Translations under genes and position numbers: made by a program
Notes under the pieces: model-generated
Database searches by the model: none
Told to the model about the DNA's origin: nothing
What the model saw: the letters and a program-made list of their open reading frames with translations, nothing else
Part shown: in pieces, positions 1-5,769 of the stretch
How positions within the stretch are numbered: the first letter of the stretch is position 1
How the letters are laid out: every line of letters begins with the position of its first letter
From: RQOF01 sp964394475
Lineage (GTDB): Bacteria; Calditrichota; Calditrichia; RBG-13-44-9
Assembly: GCA_964394475.1 (NCBI GenBank)
Contig: CAYMXZ010000224.1
Span: forward strand, 1 to 5,769
Length of the DNA stretch: 5,769 nucleotides
Direction: 5' to 3'

Positions 1-1427
1 AGAATTTTCTGAGCCAGAGTAGTCGCTGCCGAAATGCCTGTGGCGTATTGATACACATAAAAATTGTAATAAAAGTGTGGTATACGACACCAGTTAATGT
101 CGTAGAGGGAATTCATTTCGAAATCTGGCCCGTAATATCGAGTGTATAATTTCCGGGTTGTCTGGTTCAGGAATTCGGCGGTTAAGGCCTCACCGGATTC
201 ATATTTTGTGTGAATTTCTTTTTCGAATTCGGCAAAAATGGTCTGGATATAAAGCGTGCCGCGAAGTTGATCGATATATTCATTTAAGAGATAAAGCTTC
301 TTCTGCTGATCGAAAGTGTTTTTGAGTAAATAGTCCATTAAAAGTGCTTCATTTAAGGTGGAAGCGACTTCCGCTACAAAGATGGTATAATCACTATAAA
401 TGTAAGGCTGGGTATTGAGGCTAAAATAGGAATGGAGGGAATGGCCCATTTCGTGCGCCACTGTAAAGACATCATTTAAGAGTCCTTGATAATTCAATAG
501 CATGAAAGGGTGGGATACCCCATAAGTGGCCGCCGAGTAGGCGCCGGACCGCTTACCCTGGTTTTCAAAGACATCAAACCAACCAGAAGTAAAGCCCTTC
601 TTGACGAGGTCAAGATAGTTTTCTCCTAAGGGCTGGAGAGCCTGCTGGATGAGTTCGATTCCTTCTTCATAAGAAACTTCCCAGCGATAGTCCTTTACTA
701 ACGGCACAAATAAGTCCCATGGTTGCACTTTCTCCACTCCTAGCCTTTCTTTGCGGAATTGAATATAATTGTGCAGAGGTGTCAGATTGTTATTGACGGT
801 ATTCAGCAAATTATCATAGACTGTCAGGGGAATGTTGTCCTGATCGAGAGCGTTCTGCAGAGCGGTGGGATATTTGCGTGCTCTGGCGTAGAAGACGTTT
901 CTTTTTACCGCGCCAGCCAGACTGGCCGATAGGGTGTTTGTCCAATTCTGGTAAGTTTTATACATGGCGGTGAAGGCCTCTTCTCTCACCGCTCGGTTGG
1001 GGGATTTACTGAATAGCATGTAATTCCCTTTGGTCAATTCAATTTCCTGGCCTTTTTCGTCAGAAATCCTGGGGAATTTGATATCGGCGTTATTGAACAT
1101 GGAAAATATTTGATAAGGTGATCGGCTGAGGTCGCCGGCTAATGCCAGCAATTCTTCTTCCGCCGGGGATAAGATATGTGCTTTGCTGCGGAATAAATTT
1201 TCCAGATAATGGCGATATTGATTTAATTCCCGATCCATCTGCAGAAAATTTTCAATTTTTTCATAAGGAATGGCCAGTATTTCCGGTTCAATGAAAGATT
1301 TTTTCTGATTGAATTGCACGGCCAGTGTAGAAATTTGATCACGGTAAGCCTGGTATTTGGCTACCCGGGTATCCTGATCAAATTTCAGGTTTGCATAAAG
1401 CGACAGTTTGTCATGTAAAATATTTAG
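1..1427 (-). CDS. pepF: Oligoendopeptidase F-type zinc peptidase (family M3), partial at both ends
   Basis: This is a zinc metallopeptidase of family M3, subfamily B, which cleaves short oligopeptides, usually in the cytoplasm. The frame is open for 475 codons. The zinc site HEMGH lies at 441-455, and the third ligand, Glu at 369-371 within FVAEVAST, is 24 residues further on, as the family requires. Upstream is YSAATYGVSHPFMLLNYQG, matching the PepF segment before the active site. Downstream, IPHFYYNFYVYQYATGISAA (His at 75-77, YVYQYATG at 36-59) supplies the His and Tyr residues that line the M3 active site. Known PepF proteins have about 600 residues with the zinc His near 387; here that His is visible residue 325. 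Roughly 60 residues are therefore missing at each end: the C-terminus is outside the window and the start is in the N run. An export signal, found in some relatives, cannot be judged. No frameshift is seen and all catalytic residues are intact. The family call is secure; the symbol is by family resemblance. Confidence 0.95.
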
Positions 1428-1527
1428 NNNNNNNNNNNNNNNNNNNNNNNNNNNNNNNNNNNNNNNNNNNNNNNNNNNNNNNNNNNNNNNNNNNNNNNNN
1501 NNNNNNNNNNNNNNNNNNNNNNNNNNN
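1428..1527. other. Assembly gap (100 N)
   Basis: A run of exactly 100 undetermined bases. The round number suggests a scaffolding placeholder rather than a measured distance. It removes the start, ribosome binding site and probably the promoter of the M3 peptidase gene, and it could hide additional sequence. Confidence 0.98.
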
Positions 1528-1544
1528 GAATAAAAGGATAAAAT

Positions 1545-1594
1545 GTTGAAAAAATCAACGATTATTTTTTCAACAAGAAGTTGAAAAATTTCAA
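1545..1594. repeat. Inverted-repeat cluster built on GTTGAAAAA
   Basis: GTTGAAAAAAT at 1545-1555 is matched perfectly by its reverse complement ATTTTTTCAAC at 1564-1574, giving an 11-bp inverted repeat with an 8-nt spacer. A further GTTGAAAAA starts at 1580 and forms a smaller palindrome, TTGAAA-AA-TTTCAA, at 1581-1594. The three copies of the 9-mer (forward, reverse, forward) could be an operator for a DNA-binding regulator or an AT-rich hairpin. Low-complexity composition makes chance matches more likely than usual, so function is only a suggestion. Confidence 0.45.
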
Positions 1595-1673
1595 TTTAAA
1601 AAGAAAATAATTTTAAAAATCAATTAAATTAAAAGAACTTTTTCTTCTCCACAATAGAAAAAATATTTTACAA

Positions 1674-1702
1674 TTGAATTTTTTATAATTTTTTTTTATC
1701 TT
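1674..1702 (+). promoter_or_regulatory. Possible sigma70-type promoter for the pentapeptide gene
   Basis: TTGAAT at 1674-1679 and TATCTT at 1697-1702 are separated by exactly 17 bp, and each matches the sigma70 consensus at four of six positions. Transcription would start near 1709, giving a leader of just under 50 nt. In sequence this AT-rich, such matches arise easily; the isolated TATAAT at 1684-1689 has no good -35 partner. Confidence 0.3.
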
Positions 1703-1744
1703 ATAACGTTTTGTTTAAAATGAACTTTTGAAAAATATTTTAAC

Positions 1745-1756
1745 GAGGTAGTACCT
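1745..1756 (+). promoter_or_regulatory. Ribosome binding site overlapped by an 11-bp palindrome
   Basis: GAGGT at 1745-1749 lies 7-8 nt before the ATG at 1757 and fixes this start. The same bases begin the perfect palindrome AGGTA-G-TACCT (1746-1756), which ends directly against the start codon. With a single central base it is too tight to fold as a hairpin in one transcript. It could be a protein site or a coincidence. Confidence 0.6.
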
Positions 1757-2644
1757 ATGTCTTATCATAAATGTGCTGAAGAAGGATGTCCGTTTAAACC
1801 TATTTCCTTTACACATTATTGTTGGCAGCATATACCAGATAAAGATTCTTTCTTAAAAAAATTGCGCAGTAATATTGAAAATTCGGTGGCACCGGTCACA
1901 CTGGATAAGATTGTCTTAGAAGGGGCGGATCTTTCGGGCCTGGACATGCGCAGTGCGTCTTTAATGGGTGCCATGTTGTTAAATGTGGATTTTACCAATT
2001 CGAATTTAACCAATATTAATATAAAAAGAAGTTATCTTCAGAATGCGATTTTCAAAAACACCAAACTTATCCAGGCCACATTGAGTGGTACCATTATTCT
2101 GGATTCTTCCTTTGTTGATGTGGATATGTCACTGGTAGAAGGTAATCTGCTCAAAACCAAAAATTGCACTTTTGATAATCTTTATATTAAATCGGCTGAT
2201 TTAAAGAATACTTTTTGGAAAGAAAATCAATATAAAGCGGTGCAGATCGCCGATAGCAATTTCATGATGAGCTTTTTTGATGAAATCCGGGTGGTAAAAA
2301 GCAAGCTGGATAATGCGCTGTTTTCTGGAAGCCAGTTCTATAATTGTGAATTCACAAATAACGAGTTGGTTGAAGTCAATTATATTGGTTGTTTGATTGA
2401 TAAAAATTATTATAAAGATTCACTCCTGCAGAATTGCCGGTTTGCGACCGCCATCATTAATAATTCTCACTACCAGAACTGCAAAATTCAAAAACCAATT
2501 ATGCGAGAGACGCAGATCATCAGTAGTAAATTTACCAAATGTGATATCACAACGCCGGTTCTGCAAAGGGCTATTCTCATTCAAACCGATCTGAATCCCA
2601 AGAAATTGGTAAACGCCAATACTGAGGGTTTGGTGGTAATGTAA
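1757..2644 (+). CDS. Pentapeptide-repeat protein with N-terminal Cys/His zinc-knuckle-like motif
   Basis: A 295-residue protein without signal peptide or membrane helix, so probably cytoplasmic. Residues 6-25 contain C6-x4-C11-x10-C22-x2-H25, a compact possible zinc site of a kind that precedes pentapeptide repeats in other bacterial proteins. From about residue 54 to 284, a hydrophobic residue (mostly Leu, Ile, Phe, Tyr, Met) falls at every fifth position. That gives 47 consecutive pentapeptides with clear breaks only near 129 and 134. Early repeats fit the classic A(D/N)LXX form, such as GADLS; later ones drift to forms such as NCEF and NCRF. The family folds as a right-handed quadrilateral beta-helix with four repeats per turn, so this would be a rod of nearly 12 turns. 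Some family members (Qnr, MfpA) mimic DNA and protect gyrase, but this protein is longer and nothing seen supports that role; most homologues have no known function. It is monocistronic, with its own ribosome site and terminator. Family call firm, function unknown. Confidence 0.9.
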   Translation: MSYHKCAEEGCPFKPISFTHYCWQHIPDKDSFLKKLRSNIENSVAPVTLDKIVLEGADLSGLDMRSASLMGAMLLNVDFTNSNLTNINIKRSYLQNAIFKNTKLIQATLSGTIILDSSFVDVDMSLVEGNLLKTKNCTFDNLYIKSADLKNTFWKENQYKAVQIADSNFMMSFFDEIRVVKSKLDNALFSGSQFYNCEFTNNELVEVNYIGCLIDKNYYKDSLLQNCRFATAIINNSHYQNCKIQKPIMRETQIISSKFTKCDITTPVLQRAILIQTDLNPKKLVNANTEGLVVM

Positions 2645-2670
2645 ATAAAATAAACGAAGTGTTCGGTATA

Positions 2671-2708
2671 AGATAGGCTACCTACGGCAGGTAGCCTATC
2701 TCTTTTTT
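2671..2708 (+). terminator. Intrinsic terminator of the pentapeptide gene
   Basis: A perfect 13-bp stem (2671-2683 with 2689-2701) closes a 5-nt loop, ACGGC, and is followed by CTTTTTT (2702-2708). It lies 26 nt after the stop codon of the pentapeptide gene. On the minus strand the stem is followed by TATACC rather than a T-run, so it should work poorly for the convergent gene that ends at 2788. No separate terminator for that gene is visible in 2709-2787, only a weak 7-bp inverted repeat (ACAATTT at 2718-2724, AAATTGT at 2744-2750) without a T-tract. Confidence 0.92.
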
Positions 2709-2787
2709 ATCCCTTCGACAATTTTCATTGATAGGCGGATGGCAAATTGTGTTGATAAAAGCAAGAATTGGGTGTCGATAAATTGAT

Positions 2788-5010
2788 TTACGTTTTCGTT
2801 TCAAATAGATAAAATATTCCGATGAGTACTAAAGCCAATCCAGCTATTCCGGTTAAGCCAAAATAGGGAACCACAAATACCGAAGTTACGGCGGCGGCAA
2901 TAACACCACCCACTAAATCGATTCCATAGGTAATTCCAGCGGAGCTCTCTGGTTTACCATTATAATATTTTTGTGTGGTTTTAGCAAAGAAAAAACCTGA
3001 TAGTATTCCAGTTGAAAATATAAAAAGAGGAATTAAAATCCACTGGTACAGGAATGCTAATGATCGTGATAACTCATGCGGACGATGATAGTTGATGGCA
3101 CAAACAATGATTATTAATAATAGAAAGAAGAAAGCACTGTATAATTGGCGAAAGCTAATTTTTTGGAATCTGGTGCCGAGAGCTCCCCGGCCCCCCGCCG
3201 CTAATCCCAGCATAAATAGTCCAAATAATAAAGCCATGGCTGAATAAAGGTCACCAAAAATGATCTGGTACCATAATAAAATTGCTATTTCGATGAACAG
3301 GGCATATCCTCCCACAAATCCTAAATTAAAAAGTATCCGGGAAACCAGAGATTTTCTCAGCATCACTTTTAATAGTATTAGTGTCATCAGGCTGATAAAT
3401 AGAATCAGACATCGATGCTTATAAAGAAAATTATAAACAGACAGCACATTTTTATCTCCTAAACCGCCCCATACCTGAAAATGATAAAAATAGCCCTTCA
3501 GGTTGAAGTCCTCATTAATTTCCGAATGATGATATCTCTCTAATTGCTGTCGATAATTTTGTATTCTTTCTGGTGAAGTGCGGTATTGGCCGTAAATTGG
3601 CGTCAGGTAGTGCGGTACAATGCCATAATTTTCCAGTTTGGCAGACCATTCATTCCAGTTTATTTGATATTCATTTCGGCTCAACAAAAAATGATTATCA
3701 TCTCCGGGAATAATGAAATAGTACGAGAATACTTTCTTTAATGTGTTGATCTGTAAATTGAGGTATTTCCCCAGAGGAGGATTAAGGTAATTTTCAGATG
3801 ATTTAAGGGTAAAATAATATATACCCCGTGGCTCCAGATGGTGAAAAATCATATGGTAAAATTCTCTGGTGTAATAGCGATTTTGATAAAGGGTATAGGG
3901 TTCGGCTTCATTAAGACAAATCACGGAGAAAACTTGCTTTGTTCTGCTGAGGTAAACCCGTGGATCCTCGCAGAGGTAGGTGATTGATAGTCGTGGGTTT
4001 AGATCGAGCTCACTCATGCGCTGTTGCTGGAATTGCAAAAGAAAGAGATCTTTTTGCAAATAAATGATTTCTTTGAGACTGGTAATTTTTTGGAGATAAG
4101 GCAAATATTCGGAGAGATGTCCCCCGATTAACAAGATACTTTCCGGATGTGGGTGGCTTAACAGCGGGGGCAGGAGCTGGAATTCAGCCGATGCTGGATC
4201 AGGCCAGGTAAAGGTGGGAAGTCCCTGCTGCAGAAGGATGCGCTGTTCTTCGAGCTCAATGATTTTAATATTGCCATACGGAGTATCTTTTTCTGCTTCC
4301 AGGCGATAAGGGGCCAGGGTATGAGAATACACGAATGTATACACATTAGATATATTTACCAAAAGGAAAGCGATTACGATTAGATATATAGCGAATCCTA
4401 TTTTAAGAATAGATGGTGAATTTCGAATCACGCTGTTTAAAAAAAGAATGCTGTAGAACAGCAGTAAACAAATTAACAAAATTGGTAAATTCAACAGCCA
4501 ATGGAAAAGTATGAAATTCATCATCAGGGCCGCCATTACCGATCCCAGGCTCTCCCAGATATAGATAGTTGTAATGGGTGCAGAATGATGGTCGGTGCTT
4601 AATACGGCATAGTGGCGACTGAAATAGGGGAATAATGCACCGCACAGGGTCGCCGCCGGCCAGACCGCTAAAACGATAATCAACAGAGTTTTTAAAAAAC
4701 TTTGTGGGACCAGCGGTAGGAATCCAAAAATTTTTGCGGAGAACAGGATGAAGAAATAGTTGAAGATGATTATCGGAAAAGCAGTAGCAACTGGAAAATA
4801 TTGCCAGAGGTGGTGATGTTCAATTCGGGAAAACAGCAAAGAACCGCTGGCAGTGCCGGTGAGCCAGACGGCCAGAATCAAACCAATAATTAATTCATTT
4901 CCCTTGTAAATTTCCAGCAGGGAGCGCATAAAAATAATTTGAACGCCCAGAGCCAGAAATCCCAATCCGAGGGCAGTTAATCTTGGCCAAATTTCTTTAT
5001 TTTTCAGCAT
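2788..5010 (-). CDS. Fourteen-helix membrane protein with an embedded, degenerate spermidine synthase-like domain
   Basis: A 740-residue inner-membrane protein of the membrane-fused spermidine synthase-like type. Hydrophobic segments lie near residues 10-30, 39-60, 72-92, 106-128, 148-168, 170-192 and 202-222. A soluble part (about 235-515) follows, then segments near 531-550, 557-580, 586-608, 621-640, 652-676, 694-714 and 718-737, giving a 7 + 7 plan. The soluble part begins with TPYGNIKIIEL (243-253), the usual entry to a spermidine synthase fold, and continues through ILLIGGHLSEYL (292-303), EDPRVYL (348-354), VICLNEAEP (363-371) and YYTREFY (379-385). Compared with the family, GGGDG reads GGHLS, the acidic EID/DID motif reads QKD, and the catalytic Asp is Asn367. 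Aminopropyl transfer is therefore doubtful; a binding, sensing or transport-linked role is possible but unproven. The ATG at 5010 is the only start that keeps helix 1, as an in-frame stop lies just upstream at 5032-5034, yet no Shine-Dalgarno sequence precedes it. No operon partner is present. Family call confident, activity unknown. Confidence 0.85.
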   Translation of the reverse strand: MLKNKEIWPRLTALGLGFLALGVQIIFMRSLLEIYKGNELIIGLILAVWLTGTASGSLLFSRIEHHHLWQYFPVATAFPIIIFNYFFILFSAKIFGFLPLVPQSFLKTLLIIVLAVWPAATLCGALFPYFSRHYAVLSTDHHSAPITTIYIWESLGSVMAALMMNFILFHWLLNLPILLICLLLFYSILFLNSVIRNSPSILKIGFAIYLIVIAFLLVNISNVYTFVYSHTLAPYRLEAEKDTPYGNIKIIELEEQRILLQQGLPTFTWPDPASAEFQLLPPLLSHPHPESILLIGGHLSEYLPYLQKITSLKEIIYLQKDLFLLQFQQQRMSELDLNPRLSITYLCEDPRVYLSRTKQVFSVICLNEAEPYTLYQNRYYTREFYHMIFHHLEPRGIYYFTLKSSENYLNPPLGKYLNLQINTLKKVFSYYFIIPGDDNHFLLSRNEYQINWNEWSAKLENYGIVPHYLTPIYGQYRTSPERIQNYRQQLERYHHSEINEDFNLKGYFYHFQVWGGLGDKNVLSVYNFLYKHRCLILFISLMTLILLKVMLRKSLVSRILFNLGFVGGYALFIEIAILLWYQIIFGDLYSAMALLFGLFMLGLAAGGRGALGTRFQKISFRQLYSAFFFLLLIIIVCAINYHRPHELSRSLAFLYQWILIPLFIFSTGILSGFFFAKTTQKYYNGKPESSAGITYGIDLVGGVIAAAVTSVFVVPYFGLTGIAGLALVLIGIFYLFETKT

Positions 5011-5697
5011 AGTGTAAAATAGATGATCTTTTTAAAAAGTGAAAGAATAATTTTACCCTGCTGTCGATGAAAGATAAAATGAAACAACGAACAAAATCAT
5101 ACTCAATAAGCGTAGAAGAATATCATTATACAAATACTCTGAGGGGAATATACGTTGGTAAAAAGTAAAGGTAAAATAGTTGTCTCAATCAGTGGGTAAT
5201 CAGATAACCAGTATGTAATTAAATCAAGGAAAGGAACTCGCCAGGGCCGGGGTTTTGAGATCTCATCCAGAATTTTTACTAAAAAATTTTAGAAGAACAG
5301 AACTATTTTAAAACGAATCCCAATTTTGTATGATTTTTCTTGCAAATCTTTTTTTACTATTCTATATTCTTATCAGTGAACAAAAGCCAGTCGTGCAGGA
5401 GGCCGAAAGACACTCATATTGATACTATTCTTCTTTTCTTAACCTATATTACGACTATAGTATTCACATCTTTATAAACAGGAAAGAGCAGGTGTGAGAA
5501 TTATATTTGTATCTCAAAAATATAAGCACCAGAATCGTATCTCTTCACTGATTTTTTTCAATAATCACTCAACGGTGTATTCTGTAAAATGCACACACAT
5601 GTTCCAGATAATTCCTTTTATTCCTCCTTGATCTGGCCATCGGATCGGAGATATTTAAATCACATTTAATCTATTAATTAATTCTAAGGAGAGGTTT
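5011..5697. other. 687-bp intergenic region without a convincing gene
   Basis: This region separates the divergent 740-residue membrane protein gene from the exported protein gene at 5698. It should hold both promoters, but none is clear. The best plus-strand candidate is TTGATC (5628-5633) with TATTTA (5652-5657) at 18-bp spacing, which is weak. Small palindromes are CTTTTTAAAAAG (5028-5039), TGAGATCTCA (5256-5265) and ACTATAGT (5454-5461). The 9-mer TACTATTCT occurs at 5355-5363 and 5423-5431. Short plus-strand frames exist at 5067-5168 (33 codons) and 5330-5422 (30 codons, hydrophobic start); neither has a ribosome binding site. I recognise no tRNA, riboswitch or insertion sequence. It may be a long leader, an unrecognised small RNA or a decayed gene. 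Confidence 0.55.
5686..5694 (+). promoter_or_regulatory. Strong ribosome binding site AAGGAGAGG
   Basis: AAGGAG at 5686-5691 lies 6 nt before the ATG at 5698, a near-ideal Shine-Dalgarno match and spacing. It decides the start of the final gene. CTCCTT at 5624-5629 upstream is its exact complement and could mask it in a long transcript. Confidence 0.85.
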
Positions 5698-5769
5698 ATG
5701 AAAAAGGTACTGATGATTTTTATCTCGCTGTTCATTATGTTCTCTTTTACAATCGTCATGGCCCAGGAT
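5698..5769 (+). CDS. N-terminus of an exported protein (signal peptide), partial
   Basis: Only the first 24 codons are in the window. They read as a classic Sec signal peptide: a positive start (MKKVLM), a hydrophobic core through about residue 20 (IFISLFIMFSFTIV), and then MAQD. The expected signal peptidase I cut is after Ala22, leaving Gln23-Asp24 at the mature N-terminus. No lipobox cysteine is present within the visible part, so a soluble periplasmic, outer-membrane or secreted protein is more likely than a lipoprotein. The strong ribosome binding site suggests good expression. The mature protein is off the right edge, so its function cannot be inferred. Confidence 0.85.
   Translation, partial: MKKVLMIFISLFIMFSFTIVMAQD

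Larger units (their letters stand above)
1528..1756. promoter_or_regulatory. AT-rich divergent intergenic region
   Basis: This 229-bp stretch has 40 G or C bases (about 17.5%), much lower than the flanking genes. It lies between the minus-strand peptidase (start in the gap) and the plus-strand pentapeptide gene, so it probably carries the latter's promoter and perhaps part of the peptidase's. It contains the inverted-repeat cluster at 1545-1594 and a possible sigma70-type promoter at 1674-1702. The only open frame near its left end, an ATG at 1543 with 13 codons, overlaps the inverted repeat and is not called as a gene. Confidence 0.6.

Noticed and set aside
1543..1584. ATG after AGGATAA just beyond the gap, 13 codons, as a leader peptide
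   Set aside because: It is very short and lies almost entirely within the 11-bp inverted repeat, and nothing downstream suggests attenuation.
1757..2644. Qnr or MfpA-like quinolone resistance protein
   Set aside because: It shares only the general pentapeptide fold; the zinc-knuckle start, greater length and absence of the usual loops do not support that assignment.
2788..5010. Functional spermidine synthase (speE)
   Set aside because: Key dcSAM-binding and catalytic acidic residues are substituted, and no polyamine gene lies nearby.
5067..5168. 33-codon plus-strand frame with two in-frame ATGs
   Set aside because: No ribosome binding site, no recognisable motif, and the length is expected by chance in this composition.
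5361..5430. Possible riboswitch (CTTATCAG, AAAGCC, AGGAGGCCGAAAGAC pieces recall SAM, c-di-GMP or cobalamin motifs)
   Set aside because: The fragments are short and out of order; no closing helix P1 and no complete conserved core of any class could be assembled.
5491..5530. Hairpin GGTG...CACC with inner TATATTT/AAATATA
   Set aside because: The arms are asymmetrically offset and an alternative TGAGA/TCTCA pairing competes; too weak to call a structured RNA or terminator.
5494..5631. 45-codon frame from GTG preceded by AGGAAAG
   Set aside because: GTG start with a poorly spaced purine run and no recognisable protein features; overlaps the CTCCTT segment. Probably chance.

Overview
The window is a bacterial chromosomal segment of moderate to low GC, made of ordinary single-gene units and containing one assembly gap. 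Strong Shine-Dalgarno sequences precede two genes. The last gene opens with a signal peptide ending in Met-Ala-Gln-Asp, a pattern I associate with the FCB side of the bacteria (for example Ignavibacteria or Calditrichia). That placement is an inference from style, not from a marker gene.

Layout. Positions 1-1427 (minus strand) hold most of an oligoendopeptidase F-type M3 metallopeptidase, with the C-terminus off the left edge and the N-terminus lost in a run of exactly 100 N (1428-1527). Positions 1528-1756 are a very AT-rich (about 17.5% GC) intergenic stretch with a cluster of inverted repeats and a possible promoter. Positions 1757-2644 (plus) encode a 295-residue protein with a small Cys/His zinc-knuckle-like N-terminus followed by an almost unbroken run of pentapeptide repeats. 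It ends at a textbook intrinsic terminator (2671-2708). Positions 2788-5010 (minus, convergent) encode a 740-residue membrane protein in which a spermidine synthase-like domain sits between two seven-helix membrane halves. Positions 5011-5697 hold no convincing gene. At 5698 a secreted or exported protein starts on the plus strand and runs off the right edge.

The genes do not form an operon: neighbours are divergent or convergent, and I see no shared pathway. The peptidase is a housekeeping-type enzyme. The most interesting locus is the 740-residue protein, whose spermidine synthase-like domain has lost most of the residues needed for aminopropyl transfer while keeping its fold signature and membrane context. 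The pentapeptide protein is second, because of its regularity and its Cys spacing. I see no CRISPR array, transposon, tRNA, rRNA, recognised riboswitch or defence system, and no strong evidence for a new multi-gene system.
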